64,000 nucleotides of DNA from Oscillospiraceae bacterium (GTDB taxonomy: Bacteria; Bacillota; Clostridia; Oscillospirales; Ruminococcaceae): positions 1-64,000 of the forward strand of contig JAHHUC010000001.1 in the NCBI GenBank assembly GCA_020024215.1. The letters run 5' to 3'. Shown piece by piece: positions 51,303-60,020 of the stretch. Both the position numbers and the translations under genes were made by a program. The notes under the pieces are model-generated. The model ran no database searches, had not been told where the DNA came from, and worked only from the letters and a program-made list of their open reading frames with translations. The stretch's first letter is position 1; every line of letters starts with the position of its first letter.

Positions 51303-54092
51303 ATGTCAAACGAAGTGAACAACACCATGAATCTTCCTAAGACGGACTTTCCCATGCGGGCCTCTCTTCCCCAGAGAGAGCCGGGCATGGTTAAAGACTG
51401 GCAGGAAAAGGAAGTTTATCAGAGAATGATAAAGAGAAACGAGGGAAAGGAGCCCTTCATACTTCATGACGGCCCTCCTTATGCCAACGCCTCCATACAC
51501 CTTGGAACAGCCTTGAACAAGGTGCTCAAGGATATGATAATCCGCTCTAAGAATATGTGCGGATATTATGCCCCCTATATCCCAGGCTGGGATACACACG
51601 GACTTCCCATCGAGCTTAAAGCGCTGGGAAAATTAGGCCCGGACAAAAAGGTGACGCCTGTTGAATTGAGGCGCCATTGCAGAGACTTTGCACTTCAGCA
51701 TGTAAATTTGCAGATGGAGCAGTTTAAAAGGCTGGGCGCTCTGGCAGATTATGACCACCCTTACATCACATTGAAAAATGAATTTGAAGCAAAGCAGATA
51801 GAGCTTTTCGGCGCAATGGCAAAGAAGGACTTCATCTATAAGGGCTTAAAGCCGGTCTATTGGTGTCCTGACTGTCAGACAGCTCTGGCAGAGGCTGAAA
51901 TTGAATACTTTGATGACCCCAACACATCCATATATGTAAAATTCAAGGTAAAAAATGACAACGGAGTTTTGACAAATTTAGGCGCAGATCTTTCCAAAAC
52001 CTATGTCATCATATGGACAACAACAACCTGGACACTGCCCGGAAATGTGGCAAACTGTCTGGGACCTAAGTATGATTACAACTTGGTGAAATCATCTGAC
52101 GGCAATTTCTATGTTGTTGCCGACCAATTGAGAGATTCCACAATGAAGGCAGGAAATATTGAGGAATATGAGGTTTTAGGCTCCTTTAAGGGAATAGCTT
52201 TGGACAACGGCAGCTGCCTGCACCCCTTCCTTGACAGAGAATCCCGCCTTATTGTAGGAGATCATGTCACCTTGGACAGCGGCACAGGAATTGTTCACAC
52301 AGCTCCCGGACACGGTCAGGAGGACTATGAGGTGTGTGTAAACCACTACCCCGATCTTCCAATAATTGTGCCTGTTGACAACAAGGGCTGCTTGAATGAG
52401 CTTGCCGGCCAGTTTGCAGGTCTTTCCACAGAGAAGGCCTCAAAGGTTATTTTACAGCACCTAAAGGACATAGGCGCCCTCTTTGCAAGTCAGGAGATAA
52501 GCCATCAGTACCCCCACTGCTGGAGATGCAAAAAGCCCATCATATTCAGGGCGACAGAACAGTGGTTCTGCTCTGTTGACGCCATAAAGGATGAGGCCAT
52601 ACGCGCCATCGAGGGGGTTCACTGGATACCCGAATGGGGCGAGGGCAGAATGGTCAACATGGTCAGGGATCGCTCCGACTGGTGCATCTCCCGACAGAGG
52701 ACATGGGGTGTTCCCATTCCCATGTTCAAGTGTGAGGACTGCGGAAAATATGTTGTAAATGACGAAACATTAAATGCGGTTTCTTCATTATTCAGAGAAA
52801 AAGGCTCTGATGAATGGTTTATAAGAGAAGCAAAGGACATTCTCCCAAAAGACTTTAAGTGTCCCCACTGCAACGGCAGCAGCTTTACTAAGGAAAAGGA
52901 CATCATGGATGTCTGGTTCGATTCGGGCGTTACACACGCTGCTGTATTGGATACCGACGAATTTGGCCACAGATGGCCTGCCGACCTTTATATTGAAGGC
53001 GCCGATCAGTACAGAGGATGGTTCCAGTCCTCACTGCTCACATCCGTTGCATGGCGCGGCAAGGCTCCCTACAAGGAGGTGTGCACACACGGCTGGGTAG
53101 TTGACGGCGAGGGAAAGAAGATGAGCAAATCCTTAGGAAACGGTATGCTCCCCTCTGAAATAACCGACAATTACGGCGCTGATATTTTAAGGCTTTGGGT
53201 TGCATCCTCCGACTATCACTCGGATATAAGGGTTTCCAAGGAGATTTTGAAGCAGCTCTCCGAGGTTTACAGAAAAATAAGAAATACAGCCAGATTCATA
53301 CTCTCCAATCTCTATGACTTCAACCCGGATACCGATTGTGTAAAGGATGAGGAGTTCTTTGAAATTGACCGCTGGGCAATCGAAAAATCCGAGCAGCTTT
53401 CAATAAAGGCGAGAGAAAGCTACAAAAAGTATGAATTCTTCACGCTCTATCATGCAATACACAACTTCTGCACCATTGATATGAGCAACTTCTATCTGGA
53501 CATCTTAAAGGACAGGCTTTACTGCGAAAAGGCCGATTCTGTTGAAAGAAGAGCTGCCCAGACAGCTATTTACAGAATTTTAAGAGATTTGATGCTCATA
53601 TGTGCCCCCATGATCCCCTTTACAGCTGAGGAGGTTTGGTCATATATGCCAAAGAGCAGTCAGCTTGACATGGAATCCATCATGTTCAACGATATGCCCA
53701 ACCCATCAGAGGAGGATATTGAAAGACCTCTCTTAGAAAAGTGGGAGGAGATCTACAACCTCAGATATGCTGTAAACAAGTGCTTGGAGACAGCCAGAGC
53801 CTCAAAGCTTATCGGAAAATCTCTGGAGGCAAAGGTTGTTCTTCATGCCGACGGAAAGCTTCTGGAATTTTTAGATGCCAACAAGGAGGAGTTAAAATCC
53901 GCTTTCATAGTTTCTCAAATTGAAACAACCAATGAAAAGGGCGGAGAAAGCACCGACTTTGAGGGTCTTTCTGTTGAGATTTTAAAGGCAGAGGGAGAAA
54001 AGTGCGAAAGGTGCTGGTCCTATTCCCACTCTGTCGGACAGGATAAGGAATACCCCACTCTTTGCAGCCGCTGCGCTCATGTTATCAAGTAA
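51303..54092 (+). CDS. ileS: Isoleucyl-tRNA synthetase
   Basis: A 929-residue class I aminoacyl-tRNA synthetase. The HIGH-type motif is HLGT within PPYANASIHLGTALNKVLKD (about residues 50-69), the editing domain spans about 190-390 (TTTTWTLPGN, GTGIVHTAPGHGQEDYEV), the KMSKS motif lies in GKKMSKSLGNG near 605, and a C-terminal zinc finger has CERCW and CSRC (about 899-924). This is the bacterial IleS1 form. AAAGGAG precedes the ATG. Only 44 bases separate it from divIVA, so there is no T-box leader, unlike many Clostridial ileS genes. Confidence 0.97.
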   Translation: MSNEVNNTMNLPKTDFPMRASLPQREPGMVKDWQEKEVYQRMIKRNEGKEPFILHDGPPYANASIHLGTALNKVLKDMIIRSKNMCGYYAPYIPGWDTHGLPIELKALGKLGPDKKVTPVELRRHCRDFALQHVNLQMEQFKRLGALADYDHPYITLKNEFEAKQIELFGAMAKKDFIYKGLKPVYWCPDCQTALAEAEIEYFDDPNTSIYVKFKVKNDNGVLTNLGADLSKTYVIIWTTTTWTLPGNVANCLGPKYDYNLVKSSDGNFYVVADQLRDSTMKAGNIEEYEVLGSFKGIALDNGSCLHPFLDRESRLIVGDHVTLDSGTGIVHTAPGHGQEDYEVCVNHYPDLPIIVPVDNKGCLNELAGQFAGLSTEKASKVILQHLKDIGALFASQEISHQYPHCWRCKKPIIFRATEQWFCSVDAIKDEAIRAIEGVHWIPEWGEGRMVNMVRDRSDWCISRQRTWGVPIPMFKCEDCGKYVVNDETLNAVSSLFREKGSDEWFIREAKDILPKDFKCPHCNGSSFTKEKDIMDVWFDSGVTHAAVLDTDEFGHRWPADLYIEGADQYRGWFQSSLLTSVAWRGKAPYKEVCTHGWVVDGEGKKMSKSLGNGMLPSEITDNYGADILRLWVASSDYHSDIRVSKEILKQLSEVYRKIRNTARFILSNLYDFNPDTDCVKDEEFFEIDRWAIEKSEQLSIKARESYKKYEFFTLYHAIHNFCTIDMSNFYLDILKDRLYCEKADSVERRAAQTAIYRILRDLMLICAPMIPFTAEEVWSYMPKSSQLDMESIMFNDMPNPSEEDIERPLLEKWEEIYNLRYAVNKCLETARASKLIGKSLEAKVVLHADGKLLEFLDANKEELKSAFIVSQIETTNEKGGESTDFEGLSVEILKAEGEKCERCWSYSHSVGQDKEYPTLCSRCAHVIK

Positions 54093-54112
54093 TTTAATTT
54101 TAAACTGATTTG

Positions 54113-54146
54113 GATAAGCGGCGTGTCTTTTGATGCGCCGCTTATC
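54113..54146 (+). other. Hairpin between ileS and lspA
   Basis: GATAAGCGGCG and CGCCGCTTATC (54113-54123 with 54136-54146) form an 11-bp perfect stem in the 72-base spacer. There is no T-run after it, and lspA follows 18 bases later, so it may be a partial terminator or mRNA stability element. Confidence 0.55.
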
Positions 54147-54164
54147 TAAAGGAAAGGTTTTTAT

Positions 54165-54683
54165 ATGCTCTTAAAAATCCACGGACTTATGGCAATTCTT
54201 GTCGCCATAGACTTTGCACTTAAAAAATGGGCAGCAGCCTATTTATACGGAAATGGCACAATCACACTTATAGATGGACTTTTGGCTCTCACATATGTGG
54301 AAAACAGAGGCGCTGCCTTTGGAATGTTATCCGGCAGGCAGAACCTGCTGATTTTGCTTTCGGTTGCAATAATCATACTTTTGGAATACTATCTTATCAA
54401 GGAAAAGCCAAAGAACAAGCTAACTCAGCTGACAATAGCCCTTGTTGTGGCAGGCGGTGTGGGAAATCTTATAGACAGGGCGCTTCAGGGCTTTGTGATT
54501 GATTATATTGATATAAACCAGCTTTTCACCTTCCCCATGTTCAACTTTGCAGATATATGCGTAACTGTGGGTGAGGCTTTGCTTATATTCCTCATTTTCT
54601 ACGGCGAATATAAGGAGAAGAAGGCAAAAAGCCTTTCAAAAGCCCCGGATGAAAATGATGTGACAGATGAGAAAGATGAGTAA
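54165..54683 (+). CDS. lspA: Lipoprotein signal peptidase LspA
   Basis: A 172-residue aspartic protease with four membrane segments that removes signal peptides of lipoproteins such as the WG-repeat protein in this window. YVENRGAAFGML near residue 44 is conserved, and the catalytic aspartates lie in GGVGNLIDRAL near 105 and FNFADICVTVG near 126. An acidic tail follows (SKAPDENDVTDEKDE). The stop overlaps the rluD start by one base (TAATG), so the two are coupled, as in many Firmicutes. Confidence 0.96.
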   Translation: MLLKIHGLMAILVAIDFALKKWAAAYLYGNGTITLIDGLLALTYVENRGAAFGMLSGRQNLLILLSVAIIILLEYYLIKEKPKNKLTQLTIALVVAGGVGNLIDRALQGFVIDYIDINQLFTFPMFNFADICVTVGEALLIFLIFYGEYKEKKAKSLSKAPDENDVTDEKDE

Positions 54684-55603
54684 TGTCTGAAAAAATAGAA
54701 ATTGTTTGCAGGGACAATGAGAAAAAGAGGCTGGATCTTTTTATATCGGAAAACTATCCTGTGTCAAGAAATGCCGCCGCAAATCTTATCAAAGACGGAA
54801 AAGTTATTTTAAACGGCATTTTGCCCTCTAAAAAAGACAGCGTGAAATCAGGCGATGTAATAGTTCTTACCATAGAAGAGGAAAAGCCGTTCTCACCCGT
54901 TCCCAAAAATATTCCCCTTGATATAATCTACCAAAATGATGAGCTTTTAGTAGTAAATAAGCCCAAAGGAATGGTGGTTCACCCGGGTGCCGGAAAAGAG
55001 GAGGATACGCTTGTTTCCGCCCTTTTATATATCTGCGGAAAGGACGGATTATCAAGCTTAGGCGGCGCTGACAGACCGGGAATAGTCCACAGAATAGATA
55101 AGGACACCAGCGGACTTTTGGTCTGTGCCAAAAACAACGCCGCACATGAATTTTTATCAGAACAATTCAAGGTCCACAGCATTGAAAGAACCTATTATGC
55201 TGTGTGCCACGGGCATTTTAAAAACGCTTCGGGAACTGTAAATGCCCCCTTGGGCAGACATCCGGCAGACAGGAAAAAAATCTGCATCACAGACAGAAAT
55301 TCCAAGGAGGCCATAACCCATTATGAGGTTTTGGAGCAATTTAGGGGCTTTTCTTTGGTCAAATGCAATTTGGAAACAGGCAGGACACATCAGATAAGGG
55401 TACACATGGCATATTTGAATCACCCTGTTGCAGGGGACGAAATTTACGGTCCCAAAAAAGGGGTAAGCTTAAACGGACAATGTCTGCACGCTAAAAGCCT
55501 CGGCTTTATAAATCCGTCTGACAGAGAATTTTTGCAGTTTGACTCCCCCCTTCCAAAATATTTTGAAGATTTTCTCCAAAAGCTAAGAAGCCAGAGCCTT
55601 TGA
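54683..55603 (+). CDS. rluD: RluD-type ribosomal large subunit pseudouridine synthase
   Basis: A 306-residue pseudouridine synthase of the RluA/RluD family. An N-terminal S4 domain (about 14-60, RLDLFISENYPVSRNAAANLI) precedes the catalytic domain with PGIVHRIDKDTSGLLVCAK (about 131-149), whose Asp in RIDKDTSG is the catalytic residue, then LETGRTHQIRVHMAYLNHPVAGD near 230. Members of this type modify 23S rRNA; the exact site cannot be read from sequence. It follows lspA with a one-base overlap. Confidence 0.93.
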   Translation: MSEKIEIVCRDNEKKRLDLFISENYPVSRNAAANLIKDGKVILNGILPSKKDSVKSGDVIVLTIEEEKPFSPVPKNIPLDIIYQNDELLVVNKPKGMVVHPGAGKEEDTLVSALLYICGKDGLSSLGGADRPGIVHRIDKDTSGLLVCAKNNAAHEFLSEQFKVHSIERTYYAVCHGHFKNASGTVNAPLGRHPADRKKICITDRNSKEAITHYEVLEQFRGFSLVKCNLETGRTHQIRVHMAYLNHPVAGDEIYGPKKGVSLNGQCLHAKSLGFINPSDREFLQFDSPLPKYFEDFLQKLRSQSL

Positions 55604-55634
55604 GCATACCAAAGCTGATATCCCTTTGTAATTT

Positions 55635-55654
55635 AAACAGCTGCGCTGTTTTTT
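55635..55654 (+). terminator. Terminator after rluD
   Basis: A short 7-bp stem AAACAGC/GCTGTTT (55635-55641 with 55645-55651) running into a six-T tail. Confidence 0.7.
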
Positions 55655-55715
55655 GCAAAAAAGCAAGCCTTGATTTTTAACATCACAGACGATTTTTTGT
55701 AAAGGAGCTTTTTTT

Positions 55716-56519
55716 ATGAAAAAATATGAAGATATCTATATTTATACTGATATTGACGGAACCATATCCTATCGTTACAATATCCCTGATGTGAATATTG
55801 AAGGCATAAAATATTTTAGTGAAAACGGCGGGCATTTTGGCGTGGCAACAGGAAGAGGAAAGGACGGAGTTGCCAATCTGCCCATTGCCCCTTACATAAA
55901 TCTTCCCTGCATACTCTCAAACGGCGCTGTGATAGCAAGGCTTCAGGAGGACTGCCCCATATACGCCAGATTCATGCCCAAAAGGGCACGGGAGGTAGCA
56001 TTTGAAATGCGCGACAAATTTCCCGGCATCGCCATATACTGCTGGGGGCTTTCCAAAAGATATGATATGAGCGACAGGGAATTCTGCAAAAGAGAGGACA
56101 CATTCAAAACCACCGTTGTCCGCCCCATTGAAGAGGTCACAGAGCCTTGGACAAGGCTCACCTTTTACACAGAGGCCCAGAAAAAGGATCAGGTGGCAAA
56201 ATATTTAGAAAAGCTTTCAAAAAATGAGCTGGAGATAAGCCCCTCGGGAGAGGACTGCATAGGGCTTATGGCAAAGGGTGTAAGCAAGGGCACCGCAGTT
56301 ATGGAAATGATGGATACATTAGCCATAAAAAGGTCAAGGCTTTACGTTTTGGGAGATTTTGACAACGATATGACCATGCTCTCCATAGATGGCGTGAACA
56401 GCCTATGCCCGTCCTCTGCAAAGGAAATTGTAAAAAATACAGCAGGGCATATCCTTTGCTCTGCAAAAGAGGGCATAATCCCCCGGCTTCTTGAAAGGAT
56501 TGACAAAGATTTAAAATAG
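55716..56519 (+). CDS. Cof-type HAD superfamily hydrolase
   Basis: A 267-residue phosphatase of the HAD class IIB (Cof) type. Motif I is DIDGT (YTDIDGTIS, residues 11-19), motif II is the T of GVATGRGK near 45, a Lys lies in MAKGVSKGTAVM near 190 and motif IV is GDFDNDMTML near 217. These hydrolases act on sugar phosphates or nucleotides; the substrate is unknown. AAAGGAG precedes the ATG and it stands alone between terminators. Confidence 0.88.
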   Translation: MKKYEDIYIYTDIDGTISYRYNIPDVNIEGIKYFSENGGHFGVATGRGKDGVANLPIAPYINLPCILSNGAVIARLQEDCPIYARFMPKRAREVAFEMRDKFPGIAIYCWGLSKRYDMSDREFCKREDTFKTTVVRPIEEVTEPWTRLTFYTEAQKKDQVAKYLEKLSKNELEISPSGEDCIGLMAKGVSKGTAVMEMMDTLAIKRSRLYVLGDFDNDMTMLSIDGVNSLCPSSAKEIVKNTAGHILCSAKEGIIPRLLERIDKDLK

Positions 56520-56524
56520 ACTGT

Positions 56525-56561
56525 AAAAATGCTTTGGCTTACAAGATGCCAAAGCATTTTT
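56525..56561. terminator. Bidirectional terminator after the HAD gene
   Basis: A 14-bp perfect stem AAAAATGCTTTGGC/GCCAAAGCATTTTT (56525-56538 with 56548-56561) with A and T runs on the two sides. Confidence 0.92.
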
Positions 56562-56568
56562 GCCGTCA

Positions 56569-56601
56569 AAAAAGGAGGACAGAAGCTCTGTCCTCCTTTT
56601 T
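56569..56601. terminator. Bidirectional terminator facing ald
   Basis: A second 13-bp perfect stem, 56569-56581 with 56589-56601, again with A and T flanks. It lies 12 bases past the ald stop and mainly serves ald on the minus strand. Confidence 0.92.
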
Positions 56602-56612
56602 CAAGCTCAAAT

Positions 56613-57728
56613 CTAGCTTATAAGTGACTTTAAATCTGTATATTCCATGCTGAAGCTGAGTGCAACATTTTTGCAGGTGATTTTGCCATCATAGGTATTT
56701 ACGCCGGAAATGTAAACCTCATCTCTGTGACAAGCCTCCTCAACGCCCAATTCTGCCAGCTTCAGACCATATCTCAAGGTCGCATTTGTAAGTGCAATGG
56801 TGGAGGTTCTGGGAACTGCACCGGGCATATTTCCCACACAGTAGTGAACAATTCCGTCAACCTCAAAAACAGGATCATCATGATATGTCACCCTTGTTGT
56901 TTCACAGCAGCCGCCCTGATCCACAGCCACATCCACAATTACGCTGCCCGGGCGCATCTTTTTAAGATATTCCCTCTTCATAAGCTTGGGGGCTTTCTTT
57001 CCGGGAATAAGCACCGAGCCTATTACCAAATCCGCATCTGCCACTGCCTTTTCAATGGCTGCGTCGGTTGAATAAATAGTCTGTATCCTTGCGCCAAAAA
57101 TGTCATCAAGATAGGCAAGGCGCTCTAAATTTACATCTGTGACAGTGACATTTGCACCCATTCCCACCGCAATTTTGCAGGCATTTGTGCCGACATTTCC
57201 GCCGCCTAAAATAACCACATTTGCCTTGGGCGTTCCCGGAACTCCTGAAAGCAGCACACCTGAACCGCCGAAGGGCTTTTCAAGATATTTGGCACCCTCC
57301 TGAACGCTGAGCCTTCCGGCTATCTGGCTCATGGGGGCAAGCATGGGGATGGTGTTATTCCTCTCTATAAGTGTCTCATATGCAAAGCCTGTGACACCGG
57401 ATTTGAGCATGGCGTCGGTAAGCGCTCTGTCTGCTGCCAGATGCAGATAGGTAAAAAGTATAAGTCCCTTTTTAAAATATTTATACTCAGGCTCCAATGG
57501 CTCCTTTACCTTAACCATCATATCGCAGGACTTCCATACTTCCTCTGCACTTTCTATTATCTGAGCACCGGCAGCTTCATATTCCTCGTCAAAGAAACCG
57601 CTTCCTCTTCCGGCACCCTTCTCAATAAGTACACGATGACCATTGGAAACATAGGTTTTCGCGTTATCGGGGGTCATTCCCACTCTGAACTCATTGTTTT
57701 TAATTTCCTTTACGCATCCGACTACCAT
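56613..57728 (-). CDS. ald: Alanine dehydrogenase
   Basis: A 371-residue NAD-dependent enzyme interconverting L-alanine with pyruvate and ammonium. MVVGCVKEIKNNEFRVGMTP at the start, KVKEPLEPEY near 74 (pyruvate-binding Lys), MSQIAGRLSVQEGA near 131, the Rossmann loop GGGNVGTNA near 174 and the DQGGCCETTRVTYHDDPVF segment near 269 are characteristic. The ATG at 57728 follows AGGCAGGA; the open frame upstream is not family-like. It lies next to a LysR gene and near glutaminase, in keeping with a role in amino-nitrogen balance. Confidence 0.96.
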   Translation of the reverse strand: MVVGCVKEIKNNEFRVGMTPDNAKTYVSNGHRVLIEKGAGRGSGFFDEEYEAAGAQIIESAEEVWKSCDMMVKVKEPLEPEYKYFKKGLILFTYLHLAADRALTDAMLKSGVTGFAYETLIERNNTIPMLAPMSQIAGRLSVQEGAKYLEKPFGGSGVLLSGVPGTPKANVVILGGGNVGTNACKIAVGMGANVTVTDVNLERLAYLDDIFGARIQTIYSTDAAIEKAVADADLVIGSVLIPGKKAPKLMKREYLKKMRPGSVIVDVAVDQGGCCETTRVTYHDDPVFEVDGIVHYCVGNMPGAVPRTSTIALTNATLRYGLKLAELGVEEACHRDEVYISGVNTYDGKITCKNVALSFSMEYTDLKSLIS

Positions 57729-57927
57729 TTTCCTGCCTCTTTTCTCAAATTTTTGAATATATTCAATTATTGAAAGCCAATAATTTTTTACAATATTATC
57801 ACTTCTGCCAAGTTTAGTCAATAGAACTTTAATACTTTTATACTAAACAGTTTAAAAATTCAGATTTTTTTTATATGTATTGCACAGCAAAATGGAGGGC
57901 ATATATCTGAAACAGCAAAGCCTTTGG

Positions 57928-58845
57928 CTATGCAAGCTCCTTTGTCAAAAGCCTGATAAAATTTTCTGTTGCAGGAGAAATTTCCTCCTCATTTTTAAGT
58001 ATATACCCCAAGGTCAGAGAATTGTTGCAGTCCTTGACCGTCAGCCTTGCCAAATTCAAATTTTCATAAGATTTTTCAACATCAAGGCCTATGGAAAAGA
58101 AATCCGTTTTTTCCAGCATACGCAGCGCATCATCCCTCTTGCACATATGCACCTGCTTGCTCCATTTTTCCAAAAGCACTGCCTCCTTGTTGACAATGAG
58201 GCTTCCTGGGAATTTTTTGTCATTCCAATCACAGCTTATAAACCCAAAGCCCCTCAGCTGCTCAATGTCAATTTCCCTTCTGCCCTCAAAATAAAGTGGA
58301 TGTCTTTTATTTAAAATTACGCAGGGACAACAGTCTGTCAAGGGGTAGAATTTTAAATTTTTGCCCTCAAGATAGGCTGAAAAGCCCTCTGCCAGATATA
58401 TATCCTTATATATGATGCCTATCTGGGATGTATTATTTCTCACATCCTCAATTACCTCGCCTATTTTTCCCTCTCTCAAGGAAAATGTGAAGTTTTCATG
58501 TGCCAGATTATCTTTGCATATGCTTATGAAGCTCTCCAGAGCAGAGCAAAAGCCTGTGACCGAAACGGATATCTCTATTTTATCATTATCCAATGACGAA
58601 AAGCTGCTTTTTAGCTGCTCGATATTGTTCAAAATTTTATTTGCGTGGCAAAGCAGCTTTTCCCCGTCACTTGTAAGGCTTATCCCCTTCCGGCTTCTTT
58701 CAACCAGCCTGACATCAAGCTCTGCCTCCAAATCCTTGACCACATTTGTAAGATAGGGCTGAGATACAAAAATGGCCTGCGACGCCTTGTTGAAGGAGCC
58801 GTATTTTACTATCTCGCTGAAATATTTAAGCTGCTTTATCTCCAT
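57928..58845 (-). CDS. LysR family transcriptional regulator
   Basis: A 305-residue regulator. The N-terminal winged helix-turn-helix (MEIKQLKYFSEIVKYGSFNK, then AISQ-like FVSQPYLTNVVKDLEAELDVRL) and linker helix precede the effector-binding periplasmic-protein-like domain (about 90-300). It is divergent from glsA across a 158-base AT-rich region and transcribed toward ald, so glsA/AGCS and perhaps ald are likely targets. The effector is unknown; glutamine or alanine would fit the neighbours. GGGGGAA precedes the ATG. Confidence 0.92.
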   Translation of the reverse strand: MEIKQLKYFSEIVKYGSFNKASQAIFVSQPYLTNVVKDLEAELDVRLVERSRKGISLTSDGEKLLCHANKILNNIEQLKSSFSSLDNDKIEISVSVTGFCSALESFISICKDNLAHENFTFSLREGKIGEVIEDVRNNTSQIGIIYKDIYLAEGFSAYLEGKNLKFYPLTDCCPCVILNKRHPLYFEGRREIDIEQLRGFGFISCDWNDKKFPGSLIVNKEAVLLEKWSKQVHMCKRDDALRMLEKTDFFSIGLDVEKSYENLNLARLTVKDCNNSLTLGYILKNEEEISPATENFIRLLTKELA

Positions 58846-58868
58846 CCGGCTTTTCCCCCTTATGCAAA

Positions 58869-58901
58869 TGATTATCAGATTTTATTATAACTATATAATC
58901 A
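58869..58901. promoter_or_regulatory. Dyad in the LysR-glsA divergent region
   Basis: TGATTAT (58869-58875) and ATAATCA (58895-58901) are inverted 7-base arms in an AT-rich intergenic region between the divergent genes. LysR regulators often bind such interrupted dyads close to their own promoter. No dependable -35/-10 pair could be assigned. Confidence 0.3.
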
Positions 58902-59003
58902 TAAACTATTACCAATAATGACTATAATATGTTATCATTGTAATAAGATTTTATAGCTATTTCATTAACATCTCAGCATAATTTGTCCAAAGGAGGAAAA
59001 AGA

Positions 59004-59921
59004 TTGTATCAACAAGAATTAAATGCAGCCTGTGACTATGCTCACAGCTTTCTCTATCAAGGAGCAGTCGCCACATACATACCCCAGCTTTCTCTGGCAG
59101 ATCCCGGCGCATTGGGAGCCTGCATCGCCCTTCCCACAGGGGAGCACTTCTGCTGCGGAGACTGTGAGACGAGATTTACCATGCAGAGCATCTCCAAGCT
59201 TGTATCACTTATACTTGCCCTGCAAACATCAGGATATTCAAAGGTGTTTTCAAAGGTGGGGATGGAGCCCACAGGAGATCCCTTCAATTCCATAATCAAG
59301 CTGGAAACCATGTCTGCAAAGCCCTCCAACCCCATGATAAATGCCGGTGCAATTGTTATTTCAAGCCTTATCGACAGCCCCACGCCGTTTGAGGATATGC
59401 TGGAATTTACCAAAAAGCTGACAATGGATGAGGGTGTAGCTTTGGATGAAAAGGTTTATCTCTCAGAAAAAAATGCCGGCATGAGAAACCGTGCCATGGC
59501 ATATTTTATGATGAGCGAGGGGATAATCGAGGGGGATGCGGAGAGCTATCTGGACACATACTTCAAGATGTGCTCAGTGGGTGTTACCGCAAGAGGCCTT
59601 GCAAACCTGGGGCTTGTTTTAGCCAATGACGGAGTTGATCCTCACACCGGGGAAAGACTTGCAGAGGACTGGATGGTAAGGATTGTCAAAACCTTTATGG
59701 TCACCTGCGGACTTTACGATTCCAGCGGCGAGTTTGCCGTAAAGGTGGGCATACCCTCCAAAAGCGGTGTTGGCGGCGGAATAGTCTCATCGGTCAGCGA
59801 TCTTATGGGCATAGGAACATATGCGCCCGCTCTTGATAAAAAGGGCAACAGCGTAGGCGGAGTGAGAGTTTTGGAATATCTCTCCCAGAACCTCAACCTG
59901 CATATGTTTGCAAAACGCTGA
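59004..59921 (+). CDS. glsA: Glutaminase
   Basis: A 305-residue serine-dependent beta-lactamase-fold glutaminase converting glutamine to glutamate and ammonia. The catalytic SxxK lies in MQSISKLVSLIL near residue 61, followed by NPMINAGAIV near 111 (conserved Asn) and KSGVGGGIVSSV near 254. I set the start at TTG 59004, seven bases after AAAGGAGG; a TTG at 58983 lies before that site. The AGCS symporter gene follows at a 99-base distance, a pairing known from glsA-glnT of Bacillus. Confidence 0.95.
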   Translation: MYQQELNAACDYAHSFLYQGAVATYIPQLSLADPGALGACIALPTGEHFCCGDCETRFTMQSISKLVSLILALQTSGYSKVFSKVGMEPTGDPFNSIIKLETMSAKPSNPMINAGAIVISSLIDSPTPFEDMLEFTKKLTMDEGVALDEKVYLSEKNAGMRNRAMAYFMMSEGIIEGDAESYLDTYFKMCSVGVTARGLANLGLVLANDGVDPHTGERLAEDWMVRIVKTFMVTCGLYDSSGEFAVKVGIPSKSGVGGGIVSSVSDLMGIGTYAPALDKKGNSVGGVRVLEYLSQNLNLHMFAKR

Positions 59922-60020
59922 TTTTAAGGCTCTGTTTATTTATCAGCATTATTTTCGGGCAAATTTTATAGGATGTAAATGGATGCAAAGCTTCAATTTT
60001 TTTAAGAAAGGAAGGTCATC

